The notes: a model not told the origin generated them from the sequence alone. A stretch of DNA of 64,000 nt from Rhizobium herbae (GCF_017873135.1 NZ_JAGGJV010000007.1:186001-250000); one strand, 5' to 3'; shown: positions 38,268 to 47,919, counted from the stretch's first letter. Numbers and translations are program-made.

Positions 38268-39125
38268 CTAGAGTGCCCACCTGCAGAATATTTTTGCGAT
38301 CACGTACCCGTCTTCACGCCGCAACTGTCCCTGCGCCGACAACGAGTCGTCGGAAAGGGCAAGCAGATCGAAGACGACGCTTTCATTCGGCTGGATGTTT
38401 CCAAGGAAAAAAACATCCCTGTGAACCAAACTGCGGCGGTCGGGAAACCAGCGCTCGAAGGCACGGTCGGCCAGCGCCTGGAATTCGGCGAAATAGAGGA
38501 GCCCGGCGCCGTTGAAGTCCTGAGAAAGGCTTGGTTCGAACCGGCATTCGCGCAGCGCCTTGTCAGTCATGACCGGAAATCCGAAATGCTCCTCCAGTCG
38601 GCCATTACGGGCATCCGCGGCTGCGCGCGCGAGAAAACTGGGCTCGAACCGCGTCGATTGCGGCTCTCGCAACGCGACACGCGTGATGGAATGATTGTCG
38701 CCTCGAACCATTCTGCGCACGAAGGTCGAAACCAGCTCGCAGGCACCAATACTTCGACCATGAACGGACATTTCGTGGCGGGTTAATGTCTGCGTGCGCG
38801 AAACGGTACTGAGTACCGAGCGGATCGTCAGAATGTCATTTGCCTGCACGTCGCTGAACCGTGCCGCCGTCAGCGACGACGCACAGATCGCGGCATAGGC
38901 TTCCTCGCCGTCGGCTGTCCGGAAGTCGGCATTGTCCATGCCGAGATGCAGCGCAAGCATCAGCCAATGGCGATGGCCGAGCTCCTTCATCAGCCAGGTT
39001 TCCGACAGGCCGCAGCCGCTCAGGTGCGGCATGCCGATCAGGACATGCGGATCAAGGGCGCGCACCATGAGATCGCGTGCCGATGGCTTTGGCGGTGGAA
39101 AATCGAGAAGGGTAGCGCTGCTCAT
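38268..39125 (-). CDS. Pnap_2097/LnmK-like hot-dog biosynthesis protein, end of Nit1C-type operon
   Basis: 285 residues from the ATG at 39125, which overlaps the flavoprotein stop by one base (TGATG). GMPHLSGCGLSETWLMKELGHRHWLML is the recognisable N-terminal block of the double hot-dog family that includes the LnmK acyltransferase/decarboxylase and the Pnap_2097 biosynthesis proteins. A middle block RTQTLTRHEMSVHGRSIGACELVSTFVRR and a C-terminal LLYFAEFQALADRAFERWF (in part), corresponding to the second hot dog, follow. Such proteins transfer or modify acyl groups in natural-product clusters. Coupling to the flavoprotein gene implies an acyl step in the product pathway of this cluster. Confidence 0.75.
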   Translation of the reverse strand: MSSATLLDFPPPKPSARDLMVRALDPHVLIGMPHLSGCGLSETWLMKELGHRHWLMLALHLGMDNADFRTADGEEAYAAICASSLTAARFSDVQANDILTIRSVLSTVSRTQTLTRHEMSVHGRSIGACELVSTFVRRMVRGDNHSITRVALREPQSTRFEPSFLARAAADARNGRLEEHFGFPVMTDKALRECRFEPSLSQDFNGAGLLYFAEFQALADRAFERWFPDRRSLVHRDVFFLGNIQPNESVVFDLLALSDDSLSAQGQLRREDGYVIAKIFCRWAL

Positions 39126-40399
39126 CAGGCGTTCACCGCTTTCTTCTGAGCGGGCCTCTCCGCTGAAAGCCGGGCCGCCAGATGGCCGACGACATATTCC
39201 GCATCCTTGCCGACACTCAGGAAACGGCCCGAGCCCCAGGTCCACTGCCACGGAAGACCGAGTACGTAGACGCCAGCGACGGCGGTGACGCCACGGCGAT
39301 GGACGGGATAGGCATTACCGTCGAAGATCGGTAGCCCGACGAAGGACCAGTCGGGGGTGAAACCGGTCGCCCATATGACGGACGTAATGCCTTCCGCCTT
39401 CAGATCGAGTTCGCCGGTCTCGGTTTCGGGCTGCCACAAAGGTTCGTAGACGGAACCAGTCGGGGCCTCGATATTCTTCTCGGTAATATACCGGTCGATC
39501 AGGGCATTGATGCCGTTATAGACCCGGTCGGCACCGTCGAGATTGGCCTTGAGGTTGGGTTCGAACAGCATCCGGCCTGCGGCCACGCCCGACATGCGGC
39601 CGTAAAGCGCCATGCCCTCCAGCGCGAACTTGCGCAGATCGATATCGCGGCCGCCGTCGCGACCGGTGAGATAGTGGTTGGTGTCGTGCTTCTTCTTGGT
39701 CATGCCGTCCTGTTCGACGGTGATGTCGTATTGGCCGATATCCGACAGCCAGTCGACCACATCACGGCCGCGATAGAACCGGGCGCAGCGCGGCGCATTG
39801 CCGGTGACGAGATGCACTTTCCGGCCGGCCAGATGCAGATCCTCGGCAATCTGGCAGCCGGATTGACCGGAGCCGACGACGATGACGCCACCATCGGGCA
39901 ATTGACCGGAGTTGCGGTATTGCGCGGTGTGGATCTGCATGATCCCTTCGGGAAGGCGCTCGGCGGCGCGCGGGATGGCGGGGTCGCTATAGAGGCTGGT
40001 TGCGATCACCACGGCCTGCGCTGTCACCGGGCCGGCCGATGTCTCGATGTGGAAGAGATCGCCATGACGCTCCAGCGAGGTGACGACGGTGTGTTCCAGA
40101 ACCGGCGCATCCACCTTGGCGACGAAGCGATCGACATAGGAAAGGATCTCGTCCTTGACCATGAAGCCGTTCGGATCCTTGCCGTCATAGGGATGGCCGG
40201 GCAGCTGGCATTGCCAGTTGGGTGTCACCAGGCAGAAGGCATCCCAGCGCTCGTTCTTCCATTTGTGGGTAACGGTCTTTTTCTCAAAGACGACATGATC
40301 GATACCGTGGGCTTTCAGATAGTGACTGGCCGAAAGCCCGGCCTGGCCACCGCCGATGACGACAGCGCTGTAATGGGGCTTCAGGGGAGGGTTGGCCAT
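39125..40399 (-). CDS. MSMEG_0569-family FAD-dependent oxidoreductase (Nit1C flavoprotein)
   Basis: 424-residue flavoprotein from the ATG at 40399 (AAAGGA 7 bases upstream). FAD Rossmann motif [16 protein letters not shown]-like [18 protein letters not shown], a second nucleotide site [13 protein letters not shown] for NADPH, and the ATGFTPDW motif. The C-terminal [14 protein letters not shown] is characteristic of this subfamily. It corresponds to the flavoprotein (nitH) of Nit1C clusters. Probably an N- or C-hydroxylating monooxygenase or oxidoreductase in the unknown pathway. Confidence 0.88.
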   Translation of the reverse strand: MANPPLKPHYSAVVIGGGQAGLSASHYLKAHGIDHVVFEKKTVTHKWKNERWDAFCLVTPNWQCQLPGHPYDGKDPNGFMVKDEILSYVDRFVAKVDAPVLEHTVVTSLERHGDLFHIETSAGPVTAQAVVIATSLYSDPAIPRAAERLPEGIMQIHTAQYRNSGQLPDGGVIVVGSGQSGCQIAEDLHLAGRKVHLVTGNAPRCARFYRGRDVVDWLSDIGQYDITVEQDGMTKKKHDTNHYLTGRDGGRDIDLRKFALEGMALYGRMSGVAAGRMLFEPNLKANLDGADRVYNGINALIDRYITEKNIEAPTGSVYEPLWQPETETGELDLKAEGITSVIWATGFTPDWSFVGLPIFDGNAYPVHRRGVTAVAGVYVLGLPWQWTWGSGRFLSVGKDAEYVVGHLAARLSAERPAQKKAVNA

Positions 40400-40410
40400 G
40401 GGAGTTCCTT

Positions 40411-40698
40411 TCACAGGATGAAGGTTTCGCAGCGGATGGTGGCATCCGCGTCGGTTAAAAAGGGGGTGGCTGCCTGTTCGATGCGGGCCAACTGCCCCAG
40501 CGCAAGCGAGCAGGGATAACCGTATTTCGCCTCGACCCGGTCGCTGGCGATCGTCAGCGCCTTGCGGCTGCGGTCGAGAAAATCGGTGAGCCCGTAGGTT
40601 TCTCCCTCGATGAAGAAGTCCCTGATGACGAGCGACGGGGAATAGCAGGTCTCCTTGCGGCCATCCGGCCAGGCGATGACGAAGCGCATTTCAGGCAT
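40411..40698 (-). CDS. MSMEG_0570-family small protein (nitrogen starvation response)
   Basis: 95 residues: MRFVIAWPDGRKETCYSPSLVI at the start and GYPCSLALGQLARIEQ near the C-terminus match the small protein conserved in this cluster (nitG position). Two conserved Cys (C18, about C63) are notable. No enzymatic motif. It overlaps the glycosyltransferase gene by 8 bases and is followed by the flavoprotein gene after 11 bases, so it is firmly part of the operon. Confidence 0.82.
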   Translation of the reverse strand: MPEMRFVIAWPDGRKETCYSPSLVIRDFFIEGETYGLTDFLDRSRKALTIASDRVEAKYGYPCSLALGQLARIEQAATPFLTDADATIRCETFIL

Positions 40699-41848
40699 GG
40701 GTGGGCTCCATCAGGCGTTGGTAGGAGGCAAGGTGGGCGGCAGCGGTGCGCGACCAGGCATGACGTCCGGCAACATCGAGACCCCGCGGGATGATACGGT
40801 CGCGCACAGGCCCGATCAGGGAAAGCGCCATGCCTTCCGCGATCGAGGCAGGATGGCGCGGGTCGCACCAGATCGCATCGTCCGCGTCGAGATATTCGGT
40901 GAAAGGGGCGATCGACGAGACGACGACGGGCACACCGCTTGCCATCGCTTCGAGCACGACGAGACCGTATCCCTCGGTGATGGACGGGAATACCAGAGCA
41001 TCGGCCAGCCGGTAGAGATTGTGCATGTCCGCATCGGCAACCGTCCCGATGATATGGACGGCCGCGGCGTGGCTGCGCAGGCCTGAAAGGGCCGCGTGGA
41101 ATTCCTGCTGATAGCCGTGATGATCGAGCAATGACGCGCCGCCGGCTATGACCAGCTGGGCATCCGGCCGGATCGCGCGTATCTGCCGGAAGGCTTCGAG
41201 AATGCCCAACGTGTTCTTGCGCGCCTCGATACCACCGATGCTAAGGAAAATCGGGCCGTTCGTCAGCTTCAACCTGTCGCGGAGCGCTGCCTGCTCGCCA
41301 TTCCATGCCGGTGAAAAACGCACCGTATCCACGCCGTTGCCGACGATAGCGGCTTCAAGTCCCCGCTCGTCCTCGAGCGCTTTTTTCCAAAGACTGCTAA
41401 CGGTGAAGAAGACATCGGCCGCGTCGATCGAGCGATCCTGCAGGGCCATCAGCCGTGGGTCGGCAAACTGGTCGATGTGATGAACGGTGCGGGCGAAACC
41501 GGGAATGAGCGCCTGCTGCTTCAACGTCGCGAGCGCATTGCCTGAAATGCCATCATGCGCGTGGAAGAGGTCGAAGCCGGCGGTTCCCACCCGGTCGAAA
41601 TAAGCGACATAGTCATGTATCCGCTGCTCGACCATTTCCGTCATGTCCACGGCTGCAGGCTGGACAGGAATGCATTGCGTCTTGCAGGCAGGATTGCGGA
41701 AGAAGCCCGTCCCTTTCGCATCCGGCGCATGCAGGACGACCTCATGACCGAGCGTGGTCAAGGCTTCTGAAAGCTGCATGGCATGCACCACGCCGCCGCG
41801 TGGATTGGTGGAATGGGTCAGCATGGCGATGCGCAACGGTCGGCTCAT
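40691..41848 (-). CDS. MSMEG_0565-family glycosyltransferase (GT4)
   Basis: 385-residue GT-B-fold glycosyltransferase. N-terminal domain begins RIAMLTHSTNPRGGVVHAMQLSEAL, the C-terminal donor domain has SIGGIEARKNTLGILEAF and the family 4 E-x7-E motif in EGYGLVVLEAMASGVPVV. It overlaps the AIR-synthase-like gene by 4 bases. Presence of a sugar transferase inside the operon implies a glycosylated small-molecule product or intermediate. Confidence 0.88.
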   Translation of the reverse strand: MSRPLRIAMLTHSTNPRGGVVHAMQLSEALTTLGHEVVLHAPDAKGTGFFRNPACKTQCIPVQPAAVDMTEMVEQRIHDYVAYFDRVGTAGFDLFHAHDGISGNALATLKQQALIPGFARTVHHIDQFADPRLMALQDRSIDAADVFFTVSSLWKKALEDERGLEAAIVGNGVDTVRFSPAWNGEQAALRDRLKLTNGPIFLSIGGIEARKNTLGILEAFRQIRAIRPDAQLVIAGGASLLDHHGYQQEFHAALSGLRSHAAAVHIIGTVADADMHNLYRLADALVFPSITEGYGLVVLEAMASGVPVVVSSIAPFTEYLDADDAIWCDPRHPASIAEGMALSLIGPVRDRIIPRGLDVAGRHAWSRTAAAHLASYQRLMEPTHA

Positions 41849-42825
41849 GCAGCGTCCTCCCCCTGTCCAAGCCGCAACAAGGGTTTTTGGTCGTAGTCGC
41901 GGACGAGCGCATGCTCGCTGCCATCGGTAATGGTGATCCGGCTGCCGGTGCTGACCGTGCCGATCGTGGCGGCGGCGATGTTGCGGGCGGCGAACCGGCG
42001 AAGGACTTCAGTCTCGTGTTCGGGCGACACGGAGAGCAGGTAGCCGAAGCTCGGGAATGTGGCGAGCCAGCGCTCCAGGCTGACGCCGGCGGGCAGGGGA
42101 ATGGCGGAAACATCGATCTCGATGCCAACACCGGAGCATTCGGCCAGCATGATGGCGGTGCCGACGATGCCGCCCTGGCTGATGTCCTTGGCCGCCAGCG
42201 CCAGCCCGGCCTCGGCGATCCCGGGCAGGATTTCCAGGTCGCCCCGCAGCCGCGCGGATGGCGCGTCGGTTGCGGCTTCCCAATTGTTGAAAGGCTCGCG
42301 ATAGCGGCCGCGGTGGTCGATGGCGGCGATCAGCACATCGCCAGGCCGGGCATCGAAACTGGTCAGCAGTTTTTTCGCCCGGCCGAGGATCGCGACCGAA
42401 AGCTGGCTACGATCGGTGCGGATATTGGTGTGCCCGCCGACAATGGGAACACCGAAGATCCTGGCCGCCGCCCGCATGCCTTCGAGAACGGGCGCGGCCC
42501 CCGTCTCACCATTCGCCCAGACGGCATCGACGACCGCTATCGGGCGTCCGCCCATGGCAACGACGTCGGAAATATTGACCATCACCCCGCACCAGCCGGC
42601 AAACCACGGATCGGCGGCGACGAATTCGTTCATGAAGCCTTCGATCGCAAGGAGCAGGTAGCCGTCGCCATCCGGCAAGGCGGCGCAGTCGTCACCAACG
42701 GCGACGGATTGGCCCTGAAGGCCGAGGCTTGCCGCCACCGATCCGATATCCTGCTTGGCGGCAATGCCGTTGCTTGCGGCCAGTGTGGCGGCAAGTGCCT
42801 TGATGTCGATTACCGCCATGGTCAT
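41845..42825 (-). CDS. AIR-synthase-related protein of Nit1C cluster (MSMEG_0567 C-terminal/Sll0787 type)
   Basis: 326 residues from the ATG at 42825 (ATGA overlap with the GNAT stop). PurM/ThiL/HypE-type ATP-binding fold: VAVGDDCAALPDGDGYLLLAIEGF (in part) with the Asp-rich metal site, GWCGVMVNISDVVAMGGRPIAV and GGHTNI, then the second domain with ISQGGIVGTAIMLAE. Such enzymes activate an amide or carbonyl by ATP-dependent phosphorylation, so this could form an amidine or ring. Corresponds to nitF. In mycobacteria the GNAT and AIR-synthase parts are one protein; here they are separate, overlapping genes. Confidence 0.88.
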   Translation of the reverse strand: MTMAVIDIKALAATLAASNGIAAKQDIGSVAASLGLQGQSVAVGDDCAALPDGDGYLLLAIEGFMNEFVAADPWFAGWCGVMVNISDVVAMGGRPIAVVDAVWANGETGAAPVLEGMRAAARIFGVPIVGGHTNIRTDRSQLSVAILGRAKKLLTSFDARPGDVLIAAIDHRGRYREPFNNWEAATDAPSARLRGDLEILPGIAEAGLALAAKDISQGGIVGTAIMLAECSGVGIEIDVSAIPLPAGVSLERWLATFPSFGYLLSVSPEHETEVLRRFAARNIAAATIGTVSTGSRITITDGSEHALVRDYDQKPLLRLGQGEDAA

Positions 42826-43364
42826 GCCGCCTTCCTGGCGAGTGCGACGAAGCCGGCCTCTGGCGTGATACAGGGCGGATAGAAATCGAGGTCGGCCTTC
42901 ATGCTGAGATGCGGTTTGCCGTGGATCTCGATTTCGGCGAGCACATCCCAATGCAGGCGCCGGAACAGGGGGCCATTCTGGACCTGCACATTGGCCAGAA
43001 AGGTATGGCAGCCCATCGCGTGGGCGGAGGAGACGGCAAGCCTGATCAGCGTTGCCCCCAGAGCGCCGATCTTGCGGAAATCTTCATGCACGGCAAGCCG
43101 CGAGCCCCACCAGACGCCCGGTTCTGCTTCATGGATGCGCACCGTTCCGACCAGCCGGTCAGCGGCGACACCCAGCATCGACAGAGCAACGATCGGCGTC
43201 GCATAATCGTCGATTGCGTCGCGGTCGTCGTCCTTGAAGATTTGCTGCTCCTGGCAGAAGACCGCGCGGCGCAGCGCATGGGCTTGCTGCCGCTCCCAGC
43301 CGGATGTGGCGAATTTCACCTGGAACTCACTGGCACGATAGGGCGCGAAGGGTTCGAAGATCAT
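42822..43364 (-). CDS. GNAT acetyltransferase of Nit1C cluster (MSMEG_0567 N-terminal/Sll0786 type)
   Basis: 180 residues with RRAVFCQEQQIFKDDDRDAIDDYATPIVAL at the N-terminus (outline of the subfamily) and the acetyl-CoA region VGTVRIHEAEPGVWWGSRLAV followed by FRKIGALGATLIRLAVSSA (R/Q-x-x-G-x-G/A loop). ATGA overlaps on both sides. Corresponds to nitE. It may acylate an amine intermediate; substrate unknown. Confidence 0.88.
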   Translation of the reverse strand: MIFEPFAPYRASEFQVKFATSGWERQQAHALRRAVFCQEQQIFKDDDRDAIDDYATPIVALSMLGVAADRLVGTVRIHEAEPGVWWGSRLAVHEDFRKIGALGATLIRLAVSSAHAMGCHTFLANVQVQNGPLFRRLHWDVLAEIEIHGKPHLSMKADLDFYPPCITPEAGFVALARKAA

Positions 43365-44473
43365 TTCGTCAGCATCCTTTCATAGGCGGAAAGGGCCGAG
43401 CAGGCGCCGCATTTGCCGCAGCCGGCCTTGATGTCCACGGCCTTCAATCCGCTCTCGACCAGCATCCTTGAAAGCGGCGCGAGGATCGAATGCATGAACT
43501 CCGGCTTCGGCGCCGGGTGGCTTTCGAGCGGCGTTCCGGAAATCGGGACGAAGGGTACGACGAAGGGATAAACGCCGAGCGCGACGAGCCTTGTGCAGAT
43601 GTCGAGGATGGCCTCACGGGCATCGCCAAGACCTGCGAGGATATAGGTAGAGACCTGTCCGCGGCCGAAGACCTCGACGGCTGCCTTGAAGGACGCCATG
43701 TATTTCTCGATCGGTACCTGCGCCTTGCCGGGCATGATGCGGGCGCGGATCTCGGGGGTGACGACTTCGAGATGCATGCCGAGCGCATCGACGCCGGCGT
43801 CTTTCATGCGTTGAAACCAGATGTCGTCTTCCGGCGGTTCGCACTGCGCCTGGATCGGCAGATCGACGGCAGCTTTGATGGCGCGGGCACTTTCGGCAAG
43901 CACGGCGGCCCCCCGGTCGTCGCCCTTCGGCGTACCGGTCGTCATCACCATATGCTTGACGCCATCGAGTTCGACGGCGGCCTTGGCAACTTCGGCGAGC
44001 TGCGCCGGCGTCTTGTGCGCCACCGTGCGGCCGGCTGCGAGCGACTGGCCGATGGCGCAGAACTGACAGGTTTTCGTCCGGCTCTGATAGCGGATGCAGG
44101 TTTGCAGCACCGTCGTTGCCAGCACGTCCTTGCCGTGCAGGACGGCGATCTGCGAATACGGGACGCCGTCGGCCGTCGAACGCTCGTAGAAGCGCGGACG
44201 CAAGGGGAAGGAGACTTCGCCGATGACCGTTCCGTCACGACTGATGCGGCTTTTGCCTGCATCATCCGGTTTTTCCACCAGATAGGGGCTTTCGAAGGCC
44301 GGCGCCGTGTGCACCGGCACCATCACGGTCATGCCGTCGATGGTGATCGCCTTGTGATCGGAAGGTCCCGCGCCACCGCGCCGGCTTTCATGGCCGGCCT
44401 TCGGATCAACGAGCCGGGCTCCGAAGGACTGCAACTCGTTGATCAGCGTTTCGGTCGAGAGGGAGTTCTCCAT
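43361..44473 (-). CDS. MSMEG_0568-family radical SAM protein (Nit1C)
   Basis: 370 residues from the ATG at 44473 (AAGGA about 8 bases upstream). N-terminal block [17 protein letters not shown] is characteristic of the family. The presumed SAM-cluster Cys are C126, C136 and C139, i.e. C-x9-C-x2-C rather than the canonical C-x3-C-x2-C. Three further Cys, C352, C355 and C358 (CGKCGAC), sit at the C-terminus and could hold an auxiliary Fe-S cluster. Corresponds to nitD. The start lies 68 bases inside the nitrilase gene; homologous text ([12 protein letters not shown]) right after the start supports it. Confidence 0.88.
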   Translation of the reverse strand: MENSLSTETLINELQSFGARLVDPKAGHESRRGGAGPSDHKAITIDGMTVMVPVHTAPAFESPYLVEKPDDAGKSRISRDGTVIGEVSFPLRPRFYERSTADGVPYSQIAVLHGKDVLATTVLQTCIRYQSRTKTCQFCAIGQSLAAGRTVAHKTPAQLAEVAKAAVELDGVKHMVMTTGTPKGDDRGAAVLAESARAIKAAVDLPIQAQCEPPEDDIWFQRMKDAGVDALGMHLEVVTPEIRARIMPGKAQVPIEKYMASFKAAVEVFGRGQVSTYILAGLGDAREAILDICTRLVALGVYPFVVPFVPISGTPLESHPAPKPEFMHSILAPLSRMLVESGLKAVDIKAGCGKCGACSALSAYERMLTK

Positions 44474-45449
44474 CGGTCTTTGTCCTTGTCGGTGCGATTT
44501 CGTGAGTTGGAAGAAGGGATGCATCCGTCATCGGTGCGGTTACGCGGCCGTCCATCACCAGATGCAGCAGTTCGGGCCGGGCATAGTGGCCGACCGAATC
44601 CATCATCCGCTTGCGCTTGACGATCAGACTCATGTCGAGATCGGCAATCAGGATACCTTCGCCTTCGGTCAGCGGCGGCACGACATGTTTGCCTTCCGGA
44701 GAGATGATCGCCGTCATGCAGCCGCCGCGCAGTGCCTTTTGCAGCCCCTGGTCGGGCGTGATCGAGGTGATCTGCTCGTCGCTCAGCCATCCTGTGGAAT
44801 TGACGACGAAGCAGCCGCTTTCCAGCGCATGATGGCGGATCGTCACCTCCATCTGCTCGGCAAAGATCGGGCCGACCATCGAACCCGGAAACTGGGCGAT
44901 GTGGATTTCCTCGTGCTGGGCCATCAGCGCGTAGCGCGCCAGCGGATTGTAGTGTTCCCAGCAGGCCAGCGCGCCCAGACGGCCCACAGTGCTGTCGACG
45001 ACCTTCAGGCCGGACGCGTCGCCCTGGCCCCAGATCATGCGTTCGTGGAAGGTCGGGGTGATCTTGCGGCGCTTGAGGATCAGCGTTCCGTCGGCGTCGA
45101 ACAGAAGCTGGGTATTGTAGAGCGTGCCGTGATCCCGCTCGTTGACGCCCAGCGCCACGACGATGCCATGTTCGCGCGCCGCAGACGCGACGCTTTCGGT
45201 GGCAGCGCTCGGGACGGTGACCGCCTCCTCATAGAGACGGATGTGTTCGCGGCCGGAAAGGACGGGCGGCAGGACGAAGGAAAAGTACGGATACCAGGGT
45301 ACGAAGGTTTCCGGAAAAACAATCAGTTCGGCGCCCTTGGCCGCTGCCTCGCGGATGGCATCCAGCACGCGGGCAAGCGTTTTTTCGCGCGACGTCAGAT
45401 CCGGCGCGATCTGGACAGCGGCAACCCGGACGGTCGATTTTTTCTCCAT
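44406..45449 (-). CDS. Nit1C nitrilase (Nit6803/NitC type)
   Basis: 347 residues from the ATG at 45449. Carbon-nitrogen hydrolase fold with the complete triad E47 ([10 protein letters not shown]), K129 ([12 protein letters not shown]) and C163 ([11 protein letters not shown]). The 82- and 34-residue spacings equal those of Synechocystis Nit6803 (E53, K135, C169). It hydrolyses nitriles to acids plus ammonia; in Pseudomonas fluorescens NCIMB 11764 the homologous cluster is linked to cyanide assimilation. The C-terminal 22 residues overlap the radical SAM gene in another frame. It follows the MSMEG_0572-like gene by 76 bases. Confidence 0.93.
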   Translation of the reverse strand: MEKKSTVRVAAVQIAPDLTSREKTLARVLDAIREAAAKGAELIVFPETFVPWYPYFSFVLPPVLSGREHIRLYEEAVTVPSAATESVASAAREHGIVVALGVNERDHGTLYNTQLLFDADGTLILKRRKITPTFHERMIWGQGDASGLKVVDSTVGRLGALACWEHYNPLARYALMAQHEEIHIAQFPGSMVGPIFAEQMEVTIRHHALESGCFVVNSTGWLSDEQITSITPDQGLQKALRGGCMTAIISPEGKHVVPPLTEGEGILIADLDMSLIVKRKRMMDSVGHYARPELLHLVMDGRVTAPMTDASLLPTHEIAPTRTKTDGELPLDRNADQRVAVLRSPAR

Positions 45450-45525
45450 GACGAATTCCTCGGTCGGTGAAGTGAGGGGGGGGGCGGAGCAGGGGCTCCG
45501 CCCGTTTTCAATGGATAAAGGCGGG

Positions 45526-46008
45526 TCAGAGGGTCCAGGTATCGAGGATGAAGGCACCGTCGCGGCGATGGATGAGGATCAGGTCGAGCACGTCGAGCGG
45601 ACTGATCGGCTTGATGCCGGGGATCAGCGCGCCTTCACCATGACCATAGAGCGCCTGGAGCGCGAAACGGCAGGCATAGACCTTGCCGCCCTCTTCCATG
45701 AACTTGACGATCTGGTTGTTGAAGTTCAGATGGCCGGGAAAGGCCTCCGCGCCAAGCGTCGGAAAGCCGCGCTGGACGCCGAGCGTCACGCCCGGGCCGT
45801 AGAGCAGGATGGAGGTCTCGAAACCTTTCCGCTTCAGGCGGGTGGCCTGCAACAGATTGACGAAACCGATCGAGCCTTCGAAGGCGACGGTATGGAAGGT
45901 GACGAGGGCTTTCTCGCCCGCCGCCGCCTGAACGTCCTCGAAAACCTTTTCTTCATAATCGACAAGAAAGTCGCCTTTTTGATTGGCTGGCTTGGTCACT
46001 GCGGGCAT
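45526..46008 (-). CDS. MSMEG_0572/Sll0783-family protein, first gene of Nit1C operon
   Basis: 160 residues from the ATG at 46008 (AAGGAG 7 bases upstream); the open frame runs to 46230, but that region holds the control sites. [29 protein letters not shown] (outline) and [14 protein letters not shown] suggest a DsrE-like alpha/beta fold with a conserved Cys. In Synechocystis, Sll0783 is strongly induced by nitrogen starvation and affects PHB accumulation. Corresponds to nitB. Biochemical role unknown. Confidence 0.88.
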   Translation of the reverse strand: MPAVTKPANQKGDFLVDYEEKVFEDVQAAAGEKALVTFHTVAFEGSIGFVNLLQATRLKRKGFETSILLYGPGVTLGVQRGFPTLGAEAFPGHLNFNNQIVKFMEEGGKVYACRFALQALYGHGEGALIPGIKPISPLDVLDLILIHRRDGAFILDTWTL

Positions 46009-46374
46009 GGATGGCTCCTTGGTTGAAATCCGATCCCCATCCGGGGAGCATCCATCCAATTGCAAGCCGTGTGCCAGATTGATTTTGCCCAAATGACAGT
46101 CAAATACCGCGAAAATACATTCAATTATACAGTCAATTTTGGCACGGGAAATTTCAGGGCTGATTTTCTGGGCGTTTCGATGCAAAAATCGAATGCAGAG
46201 AAGCTCAGAATGAATGCCATCAATATACATTCATTCAATTCGGCACCGGCGCAGCGCCCGCCCGGTTCTCCTTGCAGATACCATTTTTCTGGGGGTTGAG
46301 ACATTTTTCGTGACAGGACGCGGTTGCAACAATATACGGTCAATGTCGACGAAGAAGGACATGGCGATATCCCG
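46009..46374. promoter_or_regulatory. Divergent control region with four ATAC-N2-TCA(A/T)T repeats
   Basis: 366 bases between the Nit1C operon and its MocR-like regulator. Four same-orientation copies of ATAC-N2-TCA[AT]T lie at 46115-46125, 46127-46137 (12 bp apart), 46225-46235 and 46334-46344, with a weaker one near 46094-46105. MocR regulators commonly bind direct repeats in the divergent promoter region, so these are candidate operators. No clear sigma-70 hexamers were assigned. Confidence 0.55.
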
Positions 46375-47778
46375 ATGAAAGACTGGCGACCCGATTTAAG
46401 CCGCAGCAGCAGCCCTCGTTACATGGCCATCGCCGACCTGATCGAGATGGATCTGCGCAGCGGTCATCTGGTCATTGGAGACCGGCTGCCGCCGCAGCGT
46501 GCGTTGGCGAAGCGGCTGGACATCGATTTCACCACCGTGGCGCGCGGCTATGTCGAGGCGCAGAAGCGCGGGCTGGTGGATTCGCATGTCGGACGCGGCA
46601 CCTTCGTCACCGGCGGCGCTGACAAGGAACGGCTCGGCTTTGTTTCCGATACAGCGCCGGATCCGCGCCGCGCGTCCGCCATCGATCTTTCGATGAACAT
46701 GCCGCCGGAACCGACCGATCCGGAACTGATCGCGCGGATGCGCGAGGGGATATCGGCGGTGGCATCCAGCCTGATCCCGTTGCTGCGCTACCAGGGGTTC
46801 GGCGGCTCGGGCATGGACAAAGAGGCTGCCGCCGCCTGGCTCAGCCGGCGCGGGCTGGTGCCGTCGCAGGAACGCATTTTCGTGACGCCAGGGGCGCATC
46901 CGGCACTATTGGCCATCTGCGGCCTGTTGGCCAAGCCGGGCGAAACCATCCTGTCGGAGAGCATAACCTATCCCGGCATCCGCTCGATCGCGGCGCAGCT
47001 GCGGCTTAATCTGTCAGGCTTGCCGATGGACGCTCACGGCATCCTGCCGGATGCCTTCGCCGACGCATGCGAGAGACTGAAACCCAAGGGCCTCTATCTC
47101 AATCCGACCCTGCAGAACCCGCTGACGCTGACGATCCCGGAGCGACGGCGCGAGGAGATCTGCGCGGTGGCGCGCAAATTTCACGTGCCGATCATCGAGG
47201 ATGACGCCTATGGCTTCATTCCGCTGCATGCGCCGCCGCCGTTCGCGGCCATGGCGCCGGACCTCACCTGGCATATCGGAGGCCTGGCAAAATGCATCGG
47301 CGCCGGTCTTCGGCTGGCCTATGTCGTTGCGCCGGATACCAAGGCGATCTGGCCTTTCGTCAGCGCCATGCGCGCCAACAACGTCATGGCATCGCCGCTC
47401 AACATGGCGCTTGCCACCCGCTGGATCGAGGATGGCACCGCCGATACGATCCTGCGCTTCATCCGCAAGGAGGCAACGGCACGCCAGGAAATGGTCGCAG
47501 CCGTTCTGCCGGCTGGCAGCTATCGCGGCGATCCGATCAGTTTCAATATCTGGCTGCCGCTGAACAACGGCTGGACGCGCTCAACCTTCGGCAGCCATAT
47601 GCGCGCCTCCGGCATCGGGGTCGTCGCCAGCGATGCTTTTACCGTCGAAGGCCCAGCACCGGAGGCGGTGCGCGTCTGCCTTGGCGGACCCATCGACAGG
47701 GAAAAACTCCAGGGCGCCCTGGAGTATATGGGTCACGCGCTCGAAGGCCCGCCCGAACTCGCCGCGTCCTTCTTCTAG
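46375..47778 (+). CDS. MocR-type transcriptional regulator (GntR HTH plus aminotransferase domain)
   Basis: 467 residues from the ATG at 46375; an upstream TTG at 46324 is in frame, but its sequence is poor. Winged helix-turn-helix about 8-80 (GDRLPPQRALAKRLDIDFTTV), then a fold-type I aminotransferase domain with the PLP lysine K306 in HIGGLAKCIGAGLRLAY and NPTLQNPL plus DDAYGF around the cofactor. It diverges from the Nit1C operon and is the likely regulator (position of nitA-type regulators). The effector is probably an amino compound bound through PLP. Confidence 0.9.
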   Translation: MKDWRPDLSRSSSPRYMAIADLIEMDLRSGHLVIGDRLPPQRALAKRLDIDFTTVARGYVEAQKRGLVDSHVGRGTFVTGGADKERLGFVSDTAPDPRRASAIDLSMNMPPEPTDPELIARMREGISAVASSLIPLLRYQGFGGSGMDKEAAAAWLSRRGLVPSQERIFVTPGAHPALLAICGLLAKPGETILSESITYPGIRSIAAQLRLNLSGLPMDAHGILPDAFADACERLKPKGLYLNPTLQNPLTLTIPERRREEICAVARKFHVPIIEDDAYGFIPLHAPPPFAAMAPDLTWHIGGLAKCIGAGLRLAYVVAPDTKAIWPFVSAMRANNVMASPLNMALATRWIEDGTADTILRFIRKEATARQEMVAAVLPAGSYRGDPISFNIWLPLNNGWTRSTFGSHMRASGIGVVASDAFTVEGPAPEAVRVCLGGPIDREKLQGALEYMGHALEGPPELAASFF

Positions 47779-47919
47779 TCTCGTTCACCGTCTAGAAACA
47801 CGCCTCGCTCCCGATGAGCAGGCGCTGCGTCACTATGCCATATCGAATCAATCGGATAAATGTACTTATATTGACTGCAATCAATGATGACATTGATCGC
47901 AAATATAGGAGCATTCGTC

